This document shows positions 1-12,154 of a stretch of 64,000 bases of DNA, in pieces. The stretch is from Miscanthus floridulus (lineage: Eukaryota; Streptophyta; Magnoliopsida; Poales; Poaceae), in the NCBI RefSeq assembly GCF_019320115.1, contig NC_089595.1:113667162-113731161 (forward strand), in the 5' to 3' direction. The notes below the pieces were generated by a model. It was not told the DNA's origin. It was given only the letters and a program-made list of their open reading frames with translations, and did not search any database. The position numbers and the translations under genes are program-made. The stretch's first letter is position 1. Each line of letters begins with the position of its first letter.

Positions 1-545
1 CCTTGTCAGTATCTAAAAGAGCCTAATTGTAGTGGGTGGCCTTGATTAATGATCTCTAATTAAGCTTGCATGCTCACTATTTTTCCTGAAAGCAACAATG
101 TTCTGGCTTTTCCAAAGTGCGAATATACAAAAGCTCTCCGAAAACACATTATGCAACAAATCTTGATTTACAGCTAGGCGTAGTAAGCATTGGCATAGTG
201 CCAAAACATTCTTTAGCCTAATGTCACATCTAATCAGATGCATCATTAGATCACGCCTTTCCACTCTAGCTGCATAGGCATACTACCAAAACAATACATA
301 ATAGAGGATTGAGCAGTGTATAAAAAGAAGGAAAAAGAAAAGAGAGAAACATTCTCCCCACAACCCAAAGCAAAACATGCATATATATATCCTTTAATCA
401 AAATTCATTGAGACATACTTTCGGTCCATAGTGTTTGAAAAAAATGGCTTTACATGATCAGGATAGGGTTATCAGTTACCCCTCTAAATAAAAAAGAGGT
501 CATTTAAGTATGGTACAAAGTTTCACTCACATACTAAAATACTTT
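1..545. other. Non-coding flank of the Tat element
   Basis: AT-rich sequence with no coding region I can support. It ends at the left copy of the 5-bp target site of the retrotransposon that follows, so it was once contiguous with the sequence after 14873. Confidence 0.6.
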
Positions 546-550
546 GAACC

Positions 551-1004
551 TGTCGATGGGGAACCCTATGGGCCCCCATAGACCATACTGCAAGGAGGTA
601 GGCCTTGGTAATAAGGCCTACAGCCCAGTCACCAAGAAGAACGCGGAGCAAAGCAACGTGCAAAACCGAAACTCCAACTCAAACTATACAAGGAAAGGCG
701 CCCGAAGCGTAGCTTAGGACTCTGACCTTGTATCCGAATAGGACACAAACAACACCTGGACTATAAAGGGCTGGCGAGGGTACCCATTGTAAAAGGAGAA
801 CGTATACCCGATACTCAGAGCAATACAACGCAAATAGGCTAACGCCAAAACTGGACGTAAGGTTAATACTCGACCAAGTCGAGGGCCTGAACCAGTATAA
901 ATCGTGAGTCTCTTTGCGTAACTGCCGAATTCCACTATTTGCCGAAGCCCGAACAACTATCCTGGGTACCCCCGTGGTAGGCTATCGGTGGTAAAACATC
1001 GACA
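551..1004 (+). repeat. 5' LTR of Tat element
   Basis: Begins TGTCGATGGGG and ends CATCGACA, giving short inverted ends. It matches 14404-14868 along its length with scattered substitutions and lacks about 10 bases present in the 3' copy (around 14608). Confidence 0.93.
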
Positions 1005-1006
1005 GC

Positions 1007-1024
1007 TGGCGTGCCAGGTAGGGG
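1007..1024 (+). other. Probable primer binding site of Tat element
   Basis: TGGCGTGCCAGGTAGGGG lies two bases after the 5' LTR, where the tRNA primer anneals. It has the look of the primer site of many grass gypsy elements; I did not assign the tRNA. Confidence 0.6.
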
Positions 1025-1206
1025 CTTTCGATGAATTTTTTCTCGAGAGTTCGGCGGACCTCAACCTCAAGATGACCTTTTCAGCGAGAACAACCTTTGT
1101 CTTCGGATCCTAGATCTGCAAGGCTGACGGTGACGGCAAGCTTCGTACCCATCTCTGAGAAGAAAAAGAATTCGATGACGAAGTTCAATACAAACTCGCC
1201 GAGAAG

Positions 1207-3360
1207 ATGACGAAACTCTCAACTTCGGATACAACTCAGAATAAGGAAGAAAGCAGATACGAAACCGACTCTGAAAAAGAGATACAACCCGATTCCAAGA
1301 TAATCTTCACGACACAAGAGCCAAGCCTAATTGGACTCGGAGACACAACAACAATCGCGAAGGGATACGACCCGTACAACTCAAAGAAGAACTTGGAAAC
1401 TTACGGACTACGCAACGTGGCATCAGTCTATCAACACTTTACCCAAAACAAGATGAACTCAGCAAGAAGAATACTCCTAGAGGGAGCACAAGAAGGGATG
1501 ATCATGACAGTGACCCCGCAAGATTATGTGGTGCATTGGCCAGGTTCTTTCACCTCAAGCAAAGTCCAGACTGGCACGCGCGTTGAAGAACTACCTTATC
1601 AAGAGGGAAAAGAACTCGGATCTAGTTCATAAGCTACAGACAACTCAACCAAACGAAGGATGGAATACCGTACAAGAAGAGCTCGGAATAGGTATACTGT
1701 ATACATGGCAGAGCAGTTAGAACAATCTTTGGAACCACCACAGATACCAGATATAAAATCTTCAGACAAATCAGAAGGCAACATCTCACCAGATGAGAAA
1801 AGCGACAGCAACGAAAATGATGAGCAAAGACTAACAAGGCTAAAGAAGAACAAATTGAAAGCTGGAAGGAGGAACCGGGCTAAACAAAGGAAGCAAGTCT
1901 GGAATAAATACAAAGCGGAGCTAACGGAATACAACAGAAAGAAGGTAGAAAAAGAAGCCACAAAAAATACAAAAAGGGAAAGAATTGAAGAATTAACAAA
2001 GGAGTTGTACACCCTCACGAATAACGAGAAAGCAAAGGAAGACCAGAAGAAAGAAGTTGGGGGATCAGAAAAATAACCCGGCGAAGAAATTCCACAGGAG
2101 CCACAAAGGGAGCAGCCACCCAAAAAATCGAATTTTCAAAGGATAGGACCAGTAGAAAGTGGTAATATCAATGGAAGGAAGGAACACTACTCAAAGCAAC
2201 AAGAAAGAGACAAACCAGAATTGAGCCAACGCTACCAAGAAATATCAAGAAGATTTGACAAAGAAGATGACTACGGAGAGTCTGAGTTAAAAGAAGATAG
2301 GTCTTATTACAGAAGAGCAAGATCGCCAGATTACGGAAGAACAGAACCATACGACAGATTCCCTTGTTTCGTAGGAAGACTACAAACTTTAAAGCTACCG
2401 CACAAGTTTAAACCAGCAAATCATTCTAAGTATGATGGCAAAGTCGAACCAAGACAATGGCTAAGGGTTTACTCCCAATCTATTGAATTAGCTGGAGGAG
2501 ACGACGACATCAAGGCTCTATTCTTCCCAATGGCCCTCGAAGCAATGCCGCTATAATGGTTTGACAAATTGAGGCCAAGATCAATTAGGTATTGGGAAGA
2601 CTTGCAAGAAGCTTTCTACAACAACTTCGCAGGCATTATTACCCATCCAATGACTACAGCCGAATTGAAAAGAGTAAAGCAAAGGAGAGGAGAAAGTCTA
2701 AGGGAATACTATAGAAGATTTAGAGAATTCAGGGCTCAAGTCCACGACATTACTGATAGGGAGGTGATAGAGGCCTTTGTAGAAGGAATCTGGGCAAACT
2801 GGCAATACAAGGACTATTTCAATGAGAACCCGAGAACAAATGAAGACTTCAAGAGGGTTGTTGAGAAGCTAATTTTGTCAGAAGAAAGAACTCAGCACAG
2901 ATTTGCTAGGGACAACCCAGAGAATAGAAGACCCGATTACAGACAGCAAGACAAAAGACCAAGGCAGGACAATATGGTGGCAACCATAGACAACAAAAGA
3001 AGATACAATGGCAATGGTAGCAATCACAATGACAACTACAACAATAGCAACAACCGTAACGACAGCGGTTACAATAGTAATAGCAACTATCAGAGTAACA
3101 ACTACCGAGGAAGAGCACCGAAAAACATAGAAAATATGCCGTGTCACATACACCTAGGGGCGAGACACAAGTTAGTTGAATGCAGCACTTTTCAGCGGCA
3201 ATTCATGAAGAGAGAAAACAAGAATCAAAACAACTCGAAGCCAAAGCAAGAAGAATCCAAGGAGGAAAAGAGAGATGAAGGAGATTATCAAAAACCCCAA
3301 TGCCAATTAGTGGTGATATTTTCAGGTGTTCCTAACACACGAAGCAAAAGACTAGAGAAA
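1207..3360 (+). pseudogene. gag of Tat element, broken
   Basis: Capsid-forming gag polyprotein spread over several open segments (1207-1632, 1660-2076, 2221-2556, and from 2569). The retrotransposon gag domain is clear across 2440-2910: a block ending ALFFPMALEAMPL, then a TAA stop at 2554-2556, then WFDKLRPRSIRYWEDLQEAF and the REYYRRFREFRAQ helix. A stretch rich in Asn and Ser follows (about 2990-3110). At 3139-3182 there is a Cys/His cluster of the form CHIHLGARHKLVEC, the zinc-knuckle-like motif of this gag type. The N-terminal part up to 2080 is charged and low in complexity and is assigned to gag only by position. At least one stop and several frame changes make it non-functional. Confidence 0.8.
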
Positions 3361-3369
3361 CTAGCTCAC

Positions 3370-4116
3370 CGAGCCATCATGGCAGCTAAACCAGCCATCC
3401 CAAGATATCTAGATTGGTCAGAGTACTCCATCCACTTCACAAGAGAAGACCAATGGACCAGTGCAGCAAACGTAGGATGCTACCCGCTGGTACTAGGTCC
3501 AACTATCGTAGGAGTAGCAGTAACTAAAGTACTCATCAATGGAGGAGCCGAGCTTAACATAATTTTCACAGATACTCTCAAAAGGATGAATCTGGATTGT
3601 GAAGGTCTAATGACACCCACAATCACACCATTCTATGGAATAGTACTCAGCAGAGCAGCTATGCCCCTCGGACAGATAACCCTACCCATCACCTTTGGCA
3701 CACCAGACAAATACCGGATGGAATTCATCAAATTCGAAGTTGCAGACTTTGAATCATGCTACCATGCAATACTTGGGAGACTAGCTTTAACAAAATACAT
3801 GGCAGTACCACATTATCCATACCTACTGCTCAAGATGCCAACAACAAAGGGCGTATTATCATTGAAAGGAGATCTAAAGAAAGCACATGATTGCGACGTA
3901 CAAGCAGTACAAGTATCCGAAAGATTACAAGATATAAAGGAAGGAAAGGAGATTGCAATGCTGGCCAACGAAATGAACCCAGATGAGATTAAGATACTGG
4001 CTAAGAAGCCAAGCAACTTCGCACCACCAAAAGAAGCCGCTACCAAGACTATTGACCTACTGACTGGTGATCCGGAGAAGACGGCAATCATCAGTGTAAA
4101 TCTAGACCCCAAATAG
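3370..4116 (+). pseudogene. Aspartic protease region of Tat element
   Basis: In the same open frame as the end of gag. The retropepsin-like active-site region reads VLINGGAELNII at about 3528-3564. The family normally has Asp-Gly-Gly at this place, so the catalytic Asp is Asn here. A second recognisable block is YHAILGRLALTKYMAVPHYPYLLLK (split: YHAILGRLALT then KYMAVPHYPYLLLK), typical of the C-terminal half of the domain in grass gypsy elements. The active-site change suggests the protease would be inactive even without the other lesions. Confidence 0.75.
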
Positions 4117-4122
4117 GAACTC

Positions 4123-4790
4123 ATGCTCACCAACTTTCTTCGGGACAACAAAGATATTTTCGCTTGGAAGCCAGCAGACATGCCAGGGGTCCCAAGGGAG
4201 TTGGCTGAGCACATAATTGATGTGAACAATGGGTCCAAACCCGTTAAGCAGAAGTTACAAAGATTCGCTCCAGACAGAAAAGCAGCAATCAAAAAAGAGA
4301 TCACCAAGCTCATGGCAGCAGGATTCATCAGAGAAATAATCAACCCAGATTGGCTTGCCAACCCAGTCCTAGTAGAGAAGAAGAATTCAAAAGAATGGCG
4401 CATGTGCATCGACTACACAGACCTCAACAAACATTGCTCAAAAGATCCATATGTCCCACCAAGGATTGATCAAATCATCGACTCGATAGCAGGATCAGCT
4501 CTGTTATCCTTTCTAGATTGCTAGGCTATCATCAAATATCCTTAAGAGAAGAAGACCAAAGCAAGACTTCGTTTATTACACCCTTTGGGGCATATTGCTA
4601 TAAATCAATGCCTTTTGGGCTAAAAAATACAGGGGCAACATATCAAAGAGCAATTCAAACTTGCTTGGGGAGTCAAGTCAGAAGAAATGCAGAAGCATAC
4701 ATTAATGATGTAGTAATCAAGATAAAAGAACCAGGATCATTGATAGAAGACCTCGAGGAGACTTTCAAGAATCTAAAAGCATGGTAGTGG
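4123..4790 (+). pseudogene. Reverse transcriptase of Tat element, broken
   Basis: RNA-dependent DNA polymerase domain in two frames (4123-4524 and 4518-4787). Visible family motifs: DIFAWKPADMPGV at the start, WRMCIDYTDLNKHCSKDPYV, LLSFLD followed by a stop, then GYHQISLREEDQSKTSF and FGLKNTGATYQRA. The catalytic YxDD box reads YINDVVIKIK, so the first of the paired aspartates is Asn. Thumb and connection sequence continues with stops to about 5040. A frame change after LLSFLDC and the altered YxDD box both inactivate it. Confidence 0.88.
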
Positions 4791-5040
4791 AAGCTAAACC
4801 CCACAGTGTGTTTTTGGGGTACCATCAGGACAACTACTCGGGTTTCTAGTCAGTAACTGAGGAATTGAAGCAAGTACAAAGCAGGTTAAAGCCATCATGG
4901 ATATGAAACCTCCAAAGAAAGTTAAAGACATACAGAAGCTTATAGGATGCATGGCAGCACTCAACAGATTTATCTCTCGACTAGGAGAAAAAGGGCTACC
5001 TTTCTTCAAATTATTGAAAAAGGCAGAAAATTTTGAATAG

Positions 5041-5950
5041 ACAGAAGAGGTAGAAGAAGCATTCCAAAAGTTAAAAGAATACTTGGCATCATCACCAGTA
5101 ATGACACCACCAAAAGACAAAGAGGACATGATGCTATACATTACAGCAACCAAGAACGTTGTCAGCACAACAATTATGGTTGAGAGAGAAGAACCCGGAC
5201 ACGCATACAAAATGCAAAGACCAGTCTATTACATAAGCGAAGTACTAACAGAATCAAAAGTGAGATACCCACATGTGCAAAAACTACTTTATGCAGTGTT
5301 GATATCATCAAAAAAGCTGAGACATTATTTTCATGAACACAAGATTACAGTGGTAACCAATTTTCCACTTCAAGACATTCTACGCAACAAAGATGCAACA
5401 GGTCGGATATCAAAATGGGCAGTAGAACTCGGTGCTCTCAACCTAGACTTCAAACCAAGAACAGTAATCAAATCTCAAGCATTATCCGACTTCATTGCTG
5501 AATGGACAGAAATCAGTCAAAAAGAACCCGAACCAATACTTGATCATTGGAAAATGTATTTTGACGGTTCCCTAAAGTTAGGAGGAGCTAGACCAGGAGT
5601 ACTATTCATATCACCAGAAGGGAGATAGTTAAAATATATGCTACAAATACTTTGGCAGGCAACTAACAATAAGGCAGAATACGAAGCATTAATACACGGT
5701 CTAAGAGTTGCAAGCTCACTTGGGATCAAAAGACTACTTGTCTACGGTGATTCAGCTGTAGTAATCAATCAAGTCAACAAGGATTGGGATTGTACAAAAG
5801 ATAATATGGATGCGTACTGTGCAGAAGTCAGAAAATTGGAGAAAAATTTCCAAGGGCTCAAAATTCATCATGTACTAAGAGATTCCAACATTGCAGCAGA
5901 TGTGCTAGCCAAATTAGGATCAGATAGAGTAAAAGTACCACCCAATATAT
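5041..5950 (+). pseudogene. Two RNase H domains of Tat element, broken
   Basis: The first is the usual Ty3/gypsy RNase H, now degenerate, at about 5083-5520; it has PVYYISEVLTESKVRYPHVQ, KLRHYFHEHKITVVTN and ISKWAVELGALNLDFKPR. The second begins at about 5548 with WKMYFDGSLKLGGARPGVLF, and after a TAG at 5626-5628 continues ATNNKAEYEALIHGLRVA, YGDSAVVINQVNKDW and LRDSNIAADVLAKLGSD. That is the archaeal-type RNase H signature with its Asp, Glu, Asp, Asp residues. Possession of both domains is a published trait of the Tat lineage. Confidence 0.85.
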
Positions 5951-6079
5951 TTGTAGAAGAACTCACAGCCCCATCCATCAAACAACTCAGAAACATAGAA
6001 AAAGAGAAGGAGACAACAGATCCAATGGAAATAGATCAAGCAGAAGAACCAGACCGGTCAAGACAAATCATGGTCATAC

Positions 6080-7325
6080 AAAGTGATTGGAGACAAACAT
6101 ACATTGATTTTATCAAAGAGAAGAAACTACCAGAAGACAAAGCAGAAGCAACTCGGGTTGTACGAAGAAGCAAAAACTACGTTCTGGTGGGGGATAAACT
6201 ATACAAAAGAGCAGCATCATCAGGAGTACTGCTTAAATGTGTTCCGACAGATAAAGGAAAGGAAATCTTGGACGAAATCCACTTAGGATGCTGTGGAAAT
6301 CATACAGTCTCTTGGACACAAGTCGACAAAGCATTCAGAACTAGTTTCTATTGGCCAACATCACTCAAAGATGCAGAAGAGCTCGTCAGAACATGCAAGA
6401 ATTGCTAAATGTTTGCTAGGCAATCACATGTGCCAGCTCACAACTTAATATGCATACCGCCGGCTTGGCCGTTCTCATGCTGGGGGATGGATCAAGTCGG
6501 ACCACTAAAAAAGCAAAAGGAGGCTTTGAATACATATTTGTGGCAATCGATAAATTTACAAAGTGGATTGAATACAAACCTTTGGTCAAATATAGTGTAG
6601 AAAAGGCAGTGGAATTCATACAAGACATCATGCATAGGTTCGGCATGCCCAACAGAATAATCACAGATCTTGGTTCACCATTTACAGCAAGAGAATTCCA
6701 ATACTGGGCAAGAGATTGTGGGATAGAAATCGACTTTGCATCAGTAGCACACCCGTAGGCTAATGGACAAGTCAAAAGAGCAAATGGACTCATATTACAA
6801 GATTTAAAACCAAGATTATATGAAGATTTGAAAGATTATGGTGGAAAATGGATCGATGAATTACCAAAAGTAGTATGGGGTCTGAGAACCCAGATCAGCA
6901 GAGCAACTGGATACTCACCGTTCTTTTTAGTCTATGGATCAGAGGCAGTACTACCAGCCGACTTAATATGGCTATCTCCAAGAATAGAACAATATGAAGA
7001 AGGCGAAGCAGAAGAAACAAGGTGGTTAGAAATTGATTCAATAGAAGAAATAAAAGATAGTGCAATCATACAAAATACAAGATATCAGAAAGGGTTATGA
7101 AGACATTATGACAAAAGTACTCAACCTTGATCACTAAAGCCAGGGGACTCAGTACTATGACTAATCCAGAAGAAAGATGGACGACACAAACTACTCAGTC
7201 TATGGGAAGGACCCTTCATCATGAAGACAACAATAGGACCCGACACATATGAGTTGATGACTCTAGATGAAATACCTGTAAAGAACACTTGGCATATCAG
7301 CCAGCTCAAAAGATTCTACAATTAA
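6080..7325 (+). pseudogene. Integrase of Tat element, broken
   Basis: HHCC zinc-binding segment: HLGCCGNHTVSWTQVDKAF, then LVRTCKNC followed by a TAA at 6406-6408. The catalytic core follows in another frame: CWGMDQVGP (first Asp), FVAIDKFTKWIEYKP, and NRIITDLGSPFTAREFQYWA (second Asp). The block that should hold the catalytic Glu reads ANGQVKRANG after a TAG at 6756-6758, so Glu is Lys. Next come WIDELPKVVWGLRTQISRAT and GYSPFFLVYGSEAVLPADL, the usual end of the core. The pol reading ends with KNTWHISQLKRFYN and a TAA at 7323-7325. No chromodomain is seen, as expected for Tat. Confidence 0.88.
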
Positions 7326-7398
7326 GTACAATAGATTGTACTAAAGTTTCAAGAGAAATAAAATAGAGATTATTCAAGAAGAACAACTTCAAATATGA

Positions 7399-7800
7399 GC
7401 CCTGTCCAATGGACAGAACCAACCCATAATTAGGTTGGGGAAAAAGGGGCTTCCCTATTAATAGCCAACTCAGAAATAGTTGTGCTACACGGGCAATCTT
7501 GTCACTCAATCATATGGAGATGGTCTGACTGACGACCAACGACCAAATAGCTTCTTGGGTAAGGAGACCCAAGCTAGCATTTATCACTCTACCATAAAGA
7601 GATGGTACGACTGACAGCCCTGTCCAACGGACAGAACCAACCCGTAATCAGATTGGGGAAAAAGGGGCAGCCCTGCAAACAGCTCAACCTAGAAACAGTT
7701 ATTGCTATACGGGCACAATCGCTTACCCCAAGAGCTAGTACGATTGCTTACTTACCCTACAAATAGCCAACCTGGAAACGGTTGTGCTATACGGGTCTGG
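7399..7800 (+). repeat. Imperfect direct repeats after pol in Tat element
   Basis: A block beginning AGCCCTGTCCAA.GGACAGAACC occurs at about 7399 and again at about 7617. A shorter part of it (AGCCAACCTGGAAACGGTTG-like) recurs near 7765, just before the 70-bp array. Confidence 0.7.
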
Positions 7801-8475
7801 TCGCCTACCCCAAGAGTGGTACGATCGAATACTTTGCCCAAGAAGCGGCACAAACACTCCGACAACTCGGTCGTCTACCCTAAGAGTGGTACGATCGACT
7901 ACTTCGCCCAAGAAGTGGCACAAGCACTCCAACAGCTCGGTCGCCTACCCCAAGAGTGGTACGATCGACTACTTTGCCCAAAAAGTATCACAAGCACTCC
8001 AACAACTCGATCGCCTACCCCAAGAGTGGTACGATCAACTACTTCGCCCAGAGAGGGACACAAGCACTCCAACAATCTGGTCGCCTACCCCAAGAGTGGT
8101 ACGATCGAATACTTCGCCCAAGAAGCGGCACAAGCACTCCAACAACTCGGTCGCCTACCCTAAGAGTGGTACGATCAACTACTTCGCCCAGAGAAGGACA
8201 CAAGCACTCCAACAATCCGGTCGCCTACCCCAAGAATGGTACGATCAACTACTTCACCCAGAGAGGGACACAAGCACTCCAACAACTCGGTCGCCTACCC
8301 CAAGAGCGGCATGATCAACTACGTTGCCCAAGGAGGGGCACAAACACTCCAACAACTCGATCGTCTACCCCAAGAGTGGTACAATCGACTACTTCGCCCA
8401 AAGAGCGGCACAAACACTCCAAACAACTCGGTCGCCGACCCAAAGAGCGGTACGATCGACTACTTCGCCCAAGGA
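7801..8475 (+). repeat. 70-bp tandem array in the 3' region of Tat element, about 10 units
   Basis: Each unit starts TCGCCTACCCCAAGAGTGGT or a close variant. Starts are at 7801, 7871, 7941, 8011, 8081, 8151, 8221, 8291 and 8361, an exact 70-base step, with a tenth start near 8432. Units differ by a few substitutions. Because 70 is not a multiple of 3, the long reading frames through the array are artefacts of repetition and not genes. Tandem arrays in the 3' non-coding part of Tat elements are known and have been proposed to seed satellite DNA. Confidence 0.93.
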
Positions 8476-8857
8476 GTGATCTACAGTACAAATCAGTTGA
8501 TTACCCCAAGAAAAGTATAATCAACTCCATCAACTCTACTACATCACAAGAAGAAACAAGCTATGGCAAAGCAGAAAAAAGCCACAAGGAAAGACAGGGT
8601 GAAACTTTTCCATATTATTCAAAGACATCTCAGAAGAAAAAGAAAGACAGGTCGAAGCCTACTCATTTCAGTCAAAGACAAATTCAAAAGTAGGGCAAAG
8701 CCTGATCATATTTTCAGAGACAAGTATATATTACAAGAAACCACAAGTTCATTACACAAAACATCTAAGGAGCTGGCGGCACAGCAGGAAGCACATCCAT
8801 CTGTTCCAAGATTTGGTCTGTAAGACCACCAAGCTCCACCTTCGCCTCATCCCATCG

Positions 8858-11800
8858 CTACGCAAACTCTGTAGTCACGGAAGGATCTACAATCTGCTGA
8901 AGCAGAGCATCAGGAGTGGCAACCCGGATGAAGGATATAACATTGTTTACACAACGGTAAAAACCACCCTTGACAAACTCAAAAAATCGAGTTGACAACA
9001 TCGGGATAATGCCTCTCAACCCTTGAGCAAAGTCCTCCTGGCGACAAACAACAGCAATAATAGGCTTCACAGCTTCATAAAGAGCCCAGAATTGATCTTG
9101 GGCACCTGTCAGCTTAGTTTGGAGAGCCCAAAATTGATCATGGGCAGCTGCTAACTTCTCCTACAAATCTTGCACTGACTTCAAAGCCTGAACAAGGTCA
9201 CGATCAGCTCTAGATCTAATCAGCTTGGCCTGAGCAAATAAATCTTGGGCATCTTTCAATTTGATATCAGAAGAACTTACAGACTTGGCTTGATTTTGAG
9301 AAGTACGGAGGGTATTGACCATCTCCTCTCATTCTTTCTGCCAACTCTCCTTATCCTTAATAAGAGCTAAAAAGAAAGCAGACAAAGAATTCAAAGAAAG
9401 AAAGAAAAAATAAGGCAAAAAAAGCAAGTATGCAAAGAAAGGAGAACCCACCAGTTTTTCTTTCTTCAACACGGAGACCTCATTCTAAGCAGCAGTAACA
9501 GCCTGCAAAGATGAGTTGCGCACCTTCTTAGCCTCAAGCATCTTAGCATTGAGGGCGGACTCCATCAGAGCACGCTATGCCTTCTCATAAGTTAGGACAA
9601 CTTCAGTCCGAGCCAGCTCATCTTCCTTTCTTTTCAAATTGGCTTCAACAATGGCAATAAATTGCGCCTCATGAGGACCGAACAAGACATCCTGGTCTTG
9701 AAATAAAGACTGCAAAGTAAAAATATGTGAGACAGCAGCAGAAAAAACCAATATCGAAAGTTAAAAAGAACTCGAATACCTTGAGTTTGGCGCCATACGC
9801 GCCTGAGAAATTCTCCCACAAAGAAACCAACTCAGACAGCCACTCAACATGACCGAGTTGGACCAACTCCTCCCCACCCTGAGTTAACAGGAGAGTACTT
9901 GGAGTAGAAGTCAAAGGCTGGCTGACACTAGAAGTACCAGTAGCATCCATAGCAGCAACAGACAAAGGATTATTATCAGCCAGCTCCCCATTCACTGCAT
10001 CCTCCCGAGCAGCTGCTTCGAGGTTGTCCAACAGGGACAACCCGATCGGCAGAATAAAAGCAGCAAAAGGGTTGCCTAAGTTCACTTCAACTCGGTGCTC
10101 CATTGGAGGAGACACCGGAGTTCCAATAGCCTCCTCCTCAACACGCGGAGCAGGAGAGGCAATACGTGGAAGTGAAGCTACAAAGAAAACAACACATCAG
10201 ATAGAAAAGAAAAAACCAAGAAAGTAAGCATAAACGGGAAAATAACTTACCAGTAGTAAAATCTTGTAGAGGTCCACCAGCATCAAGAGCCAGGGAAGAA
10301 GAAGTATCCTCAGAAGGCCTACATTCGAAAAAAGAGCTCAGGCCAGTCAGAGAAAAAAAGCAAAAATGGCGAATCAGAAGACAAGATAAATATACTTACT
10401 TGATAACCTTCTTAAAGTTTCCAGCCACCCCTGAGAAGCCAAGATTCAGGAGAGGCACATAGAACAAATCATACTCAACCACCTCAAAGGAGGGGATTGG
10501 GAGGGCCTCCAAGACAGAAGCAGATACAACTGTCATAGAAGGGGCACAAGGTGTCGATTTCCGACTATAATGAAAAAAAGCAATTCAGTTATTTAGGAAA
10601 AGAGCAAAAAGACAAGCACAAGAAAATTTACAGCAGAAGACTTATGGTCGAGTGATCAAGGGGACCTCATCCTCAGTCTCCACCTCGCTCAAGACAACAG
10701 ACCGGCCTTCTATCAAGACAACAAAAGCTAGGATCAGTAAAACAAAGCAAACCAAAAGACAGAGGCAAAAACAACACAGGAGAAAGCACAAGCTCACCTA
10801 CGAGAACATTACCTGTTGAGGTAATCTGACGAATTGAACGTTGCCTCTTGGGTAAAATATGCTTAGCTGCAACCTCTGACTTCTGCTTCCTGGATGACAA
10901 GATATATTGAGTAATTCGAGGATCGGGAACATACTCAACGTAGGAGTGGTGACCTTCAAATAAGCCAGTAATCAACCTGGCAGAAGAAGAACCTAGCCCG
11001 GTAGCAGCAACTACCATAGGACCGACAACAACATCATCATCTTCATCTCCTTCTTCAGCGGGCTCTTCAACAACAGCCCCGCCACCACCAGCAATAGCTA
11101 TCTCAAGCTTAAAAGCCCGACCAAAACCCTGCAAGAGAAGAAGAAAGAAGTCAAAAACAGAATACGAATTACAAAAACCCAAAAGAACTCAGAGGAGATT
11201 ACCACTTACCTCAGGAGGAGGATGAGCAGCATCATACTCTTCAACACGAGCGGGCATCACAGAGACCCCACCCAGAATACGCCCCAGGCGTTCAAGAATG
11301 ACCTCCTCAGGCAACTCGACATCAGGAACAAGTCGGGAAGGATCTAAGGGCCCAGTATATTCAAAGCCGTAATGCACCCTCTGCATAAGAGGTTGCACCC
11401 GGCGACGCAAGAAACTAGCAACTATATAATTGCCACTTAAGCTTGCCTGTTTAAGAACTGCAACTCGAGCGAGTACAGGCTTTAGAGCAGCACGCTCAGC
11501 AGAAGAGATTTTATCTTTCCAAATAGAGAGGGGAACGGGAAGAACAGAAAGATCATGAGAAAAGGAAAGAGCAGGTTTTGAAATATAAAACCACTTCTCC
11601 GCCCAATTCTTGACAGAATCAGAAAGGGTAAGAGAAGGGAAAGAAACTCCCTGACAGGATTGGATAAGGCAGCAGCCGAGAAAAGGAGTATTATTTCTGT
11701 CTGACAAACGCACATGGAAAAAATGACAAAAAAGAAGAAGATTTGGAGGAATTCCAACGAAAACTTCGCAAAAATGCACGAAGGTAGAAAGAAAAAGAAC

Positions 11801-12154
11801 CCTGTTAGGGGTAAGATGATGGATTTGAATCCCATAGGATCCAAGAAACTCAAGCAAGAAATCAGACGGGGGATAACAGAGCCCCGCCCGCACAAAAGGA
11901 ACAAAAAGAACAGATTGATTCGGAGTGGGAGAAGGGACATCGTGTTCACCAGGACCAGAGAAATTAGAGAGACATTTCTCCTAAAGAAGGTCATGAGCAA
12001 CAAGCAGATCCAACTCTGCCTTCGAAGTCTATGACTTGGGGAGTTGCCTCTGCATTTTCCGCATCGCAACAAATTCGGTGTTCTCGATCACCTTAAGCGA
12101 CGCCTCCTCATCGATAGATTTGCCCTTATTCTTGCTCTTGTTCTTTGCCACCAT
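8858..12154 (-). pseudogene. Antisense, intron-containing ORF of Tat element (Transposase_28-type, PF04195)
   Basis: Reads against gag-pol. The start ATG at 12154 gives MVAKNKSKNKGKSIDEEASL. Two in-frame stops follow, near 12030 and 11980. The conserved block comes next: LCYPPSDFLLEFLGSYGIQ, HLTPNRVLFLSTFVHFCEVF and VGIPPNLLLFCHFFHVRLS. This is the domain called putative gypsy-type transposon (PF04195) in grasses. Exon 1 ends at 11210 (donor GTAAGT) and exon 2 starts at 11128 (acceptor CAG), carrying an acidic EEGDEDDD stretch. Further exons near 10700, 10550-10400, 10320-10260, 10170-9790, 9710-9450 and 9370-8858 can be proposed from splice-like sites. The C-terminal part looks like coiled coil. 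A TAG at 8858-8860 ends it. Several in-frame stops make this copy non-functional. The role of the family is unknown. Confidence 0.75.

Noticed and set aside
7702..8693. Long overlapping open frames encoding repeated SGTIDYFAQ-like peptides
   Set aside because: They come from the 70-bp tandem array, which is open in several frames because one unit lacks stops. The same peptides recur in shifted frames, so there is no selection for a protein.
11482..12072. 196-codon minus frame rich in Phe and Leu
   Set aside because: Shadow of the antisense Tat ORF, which carries the recognisable PF04195 block in another frame.
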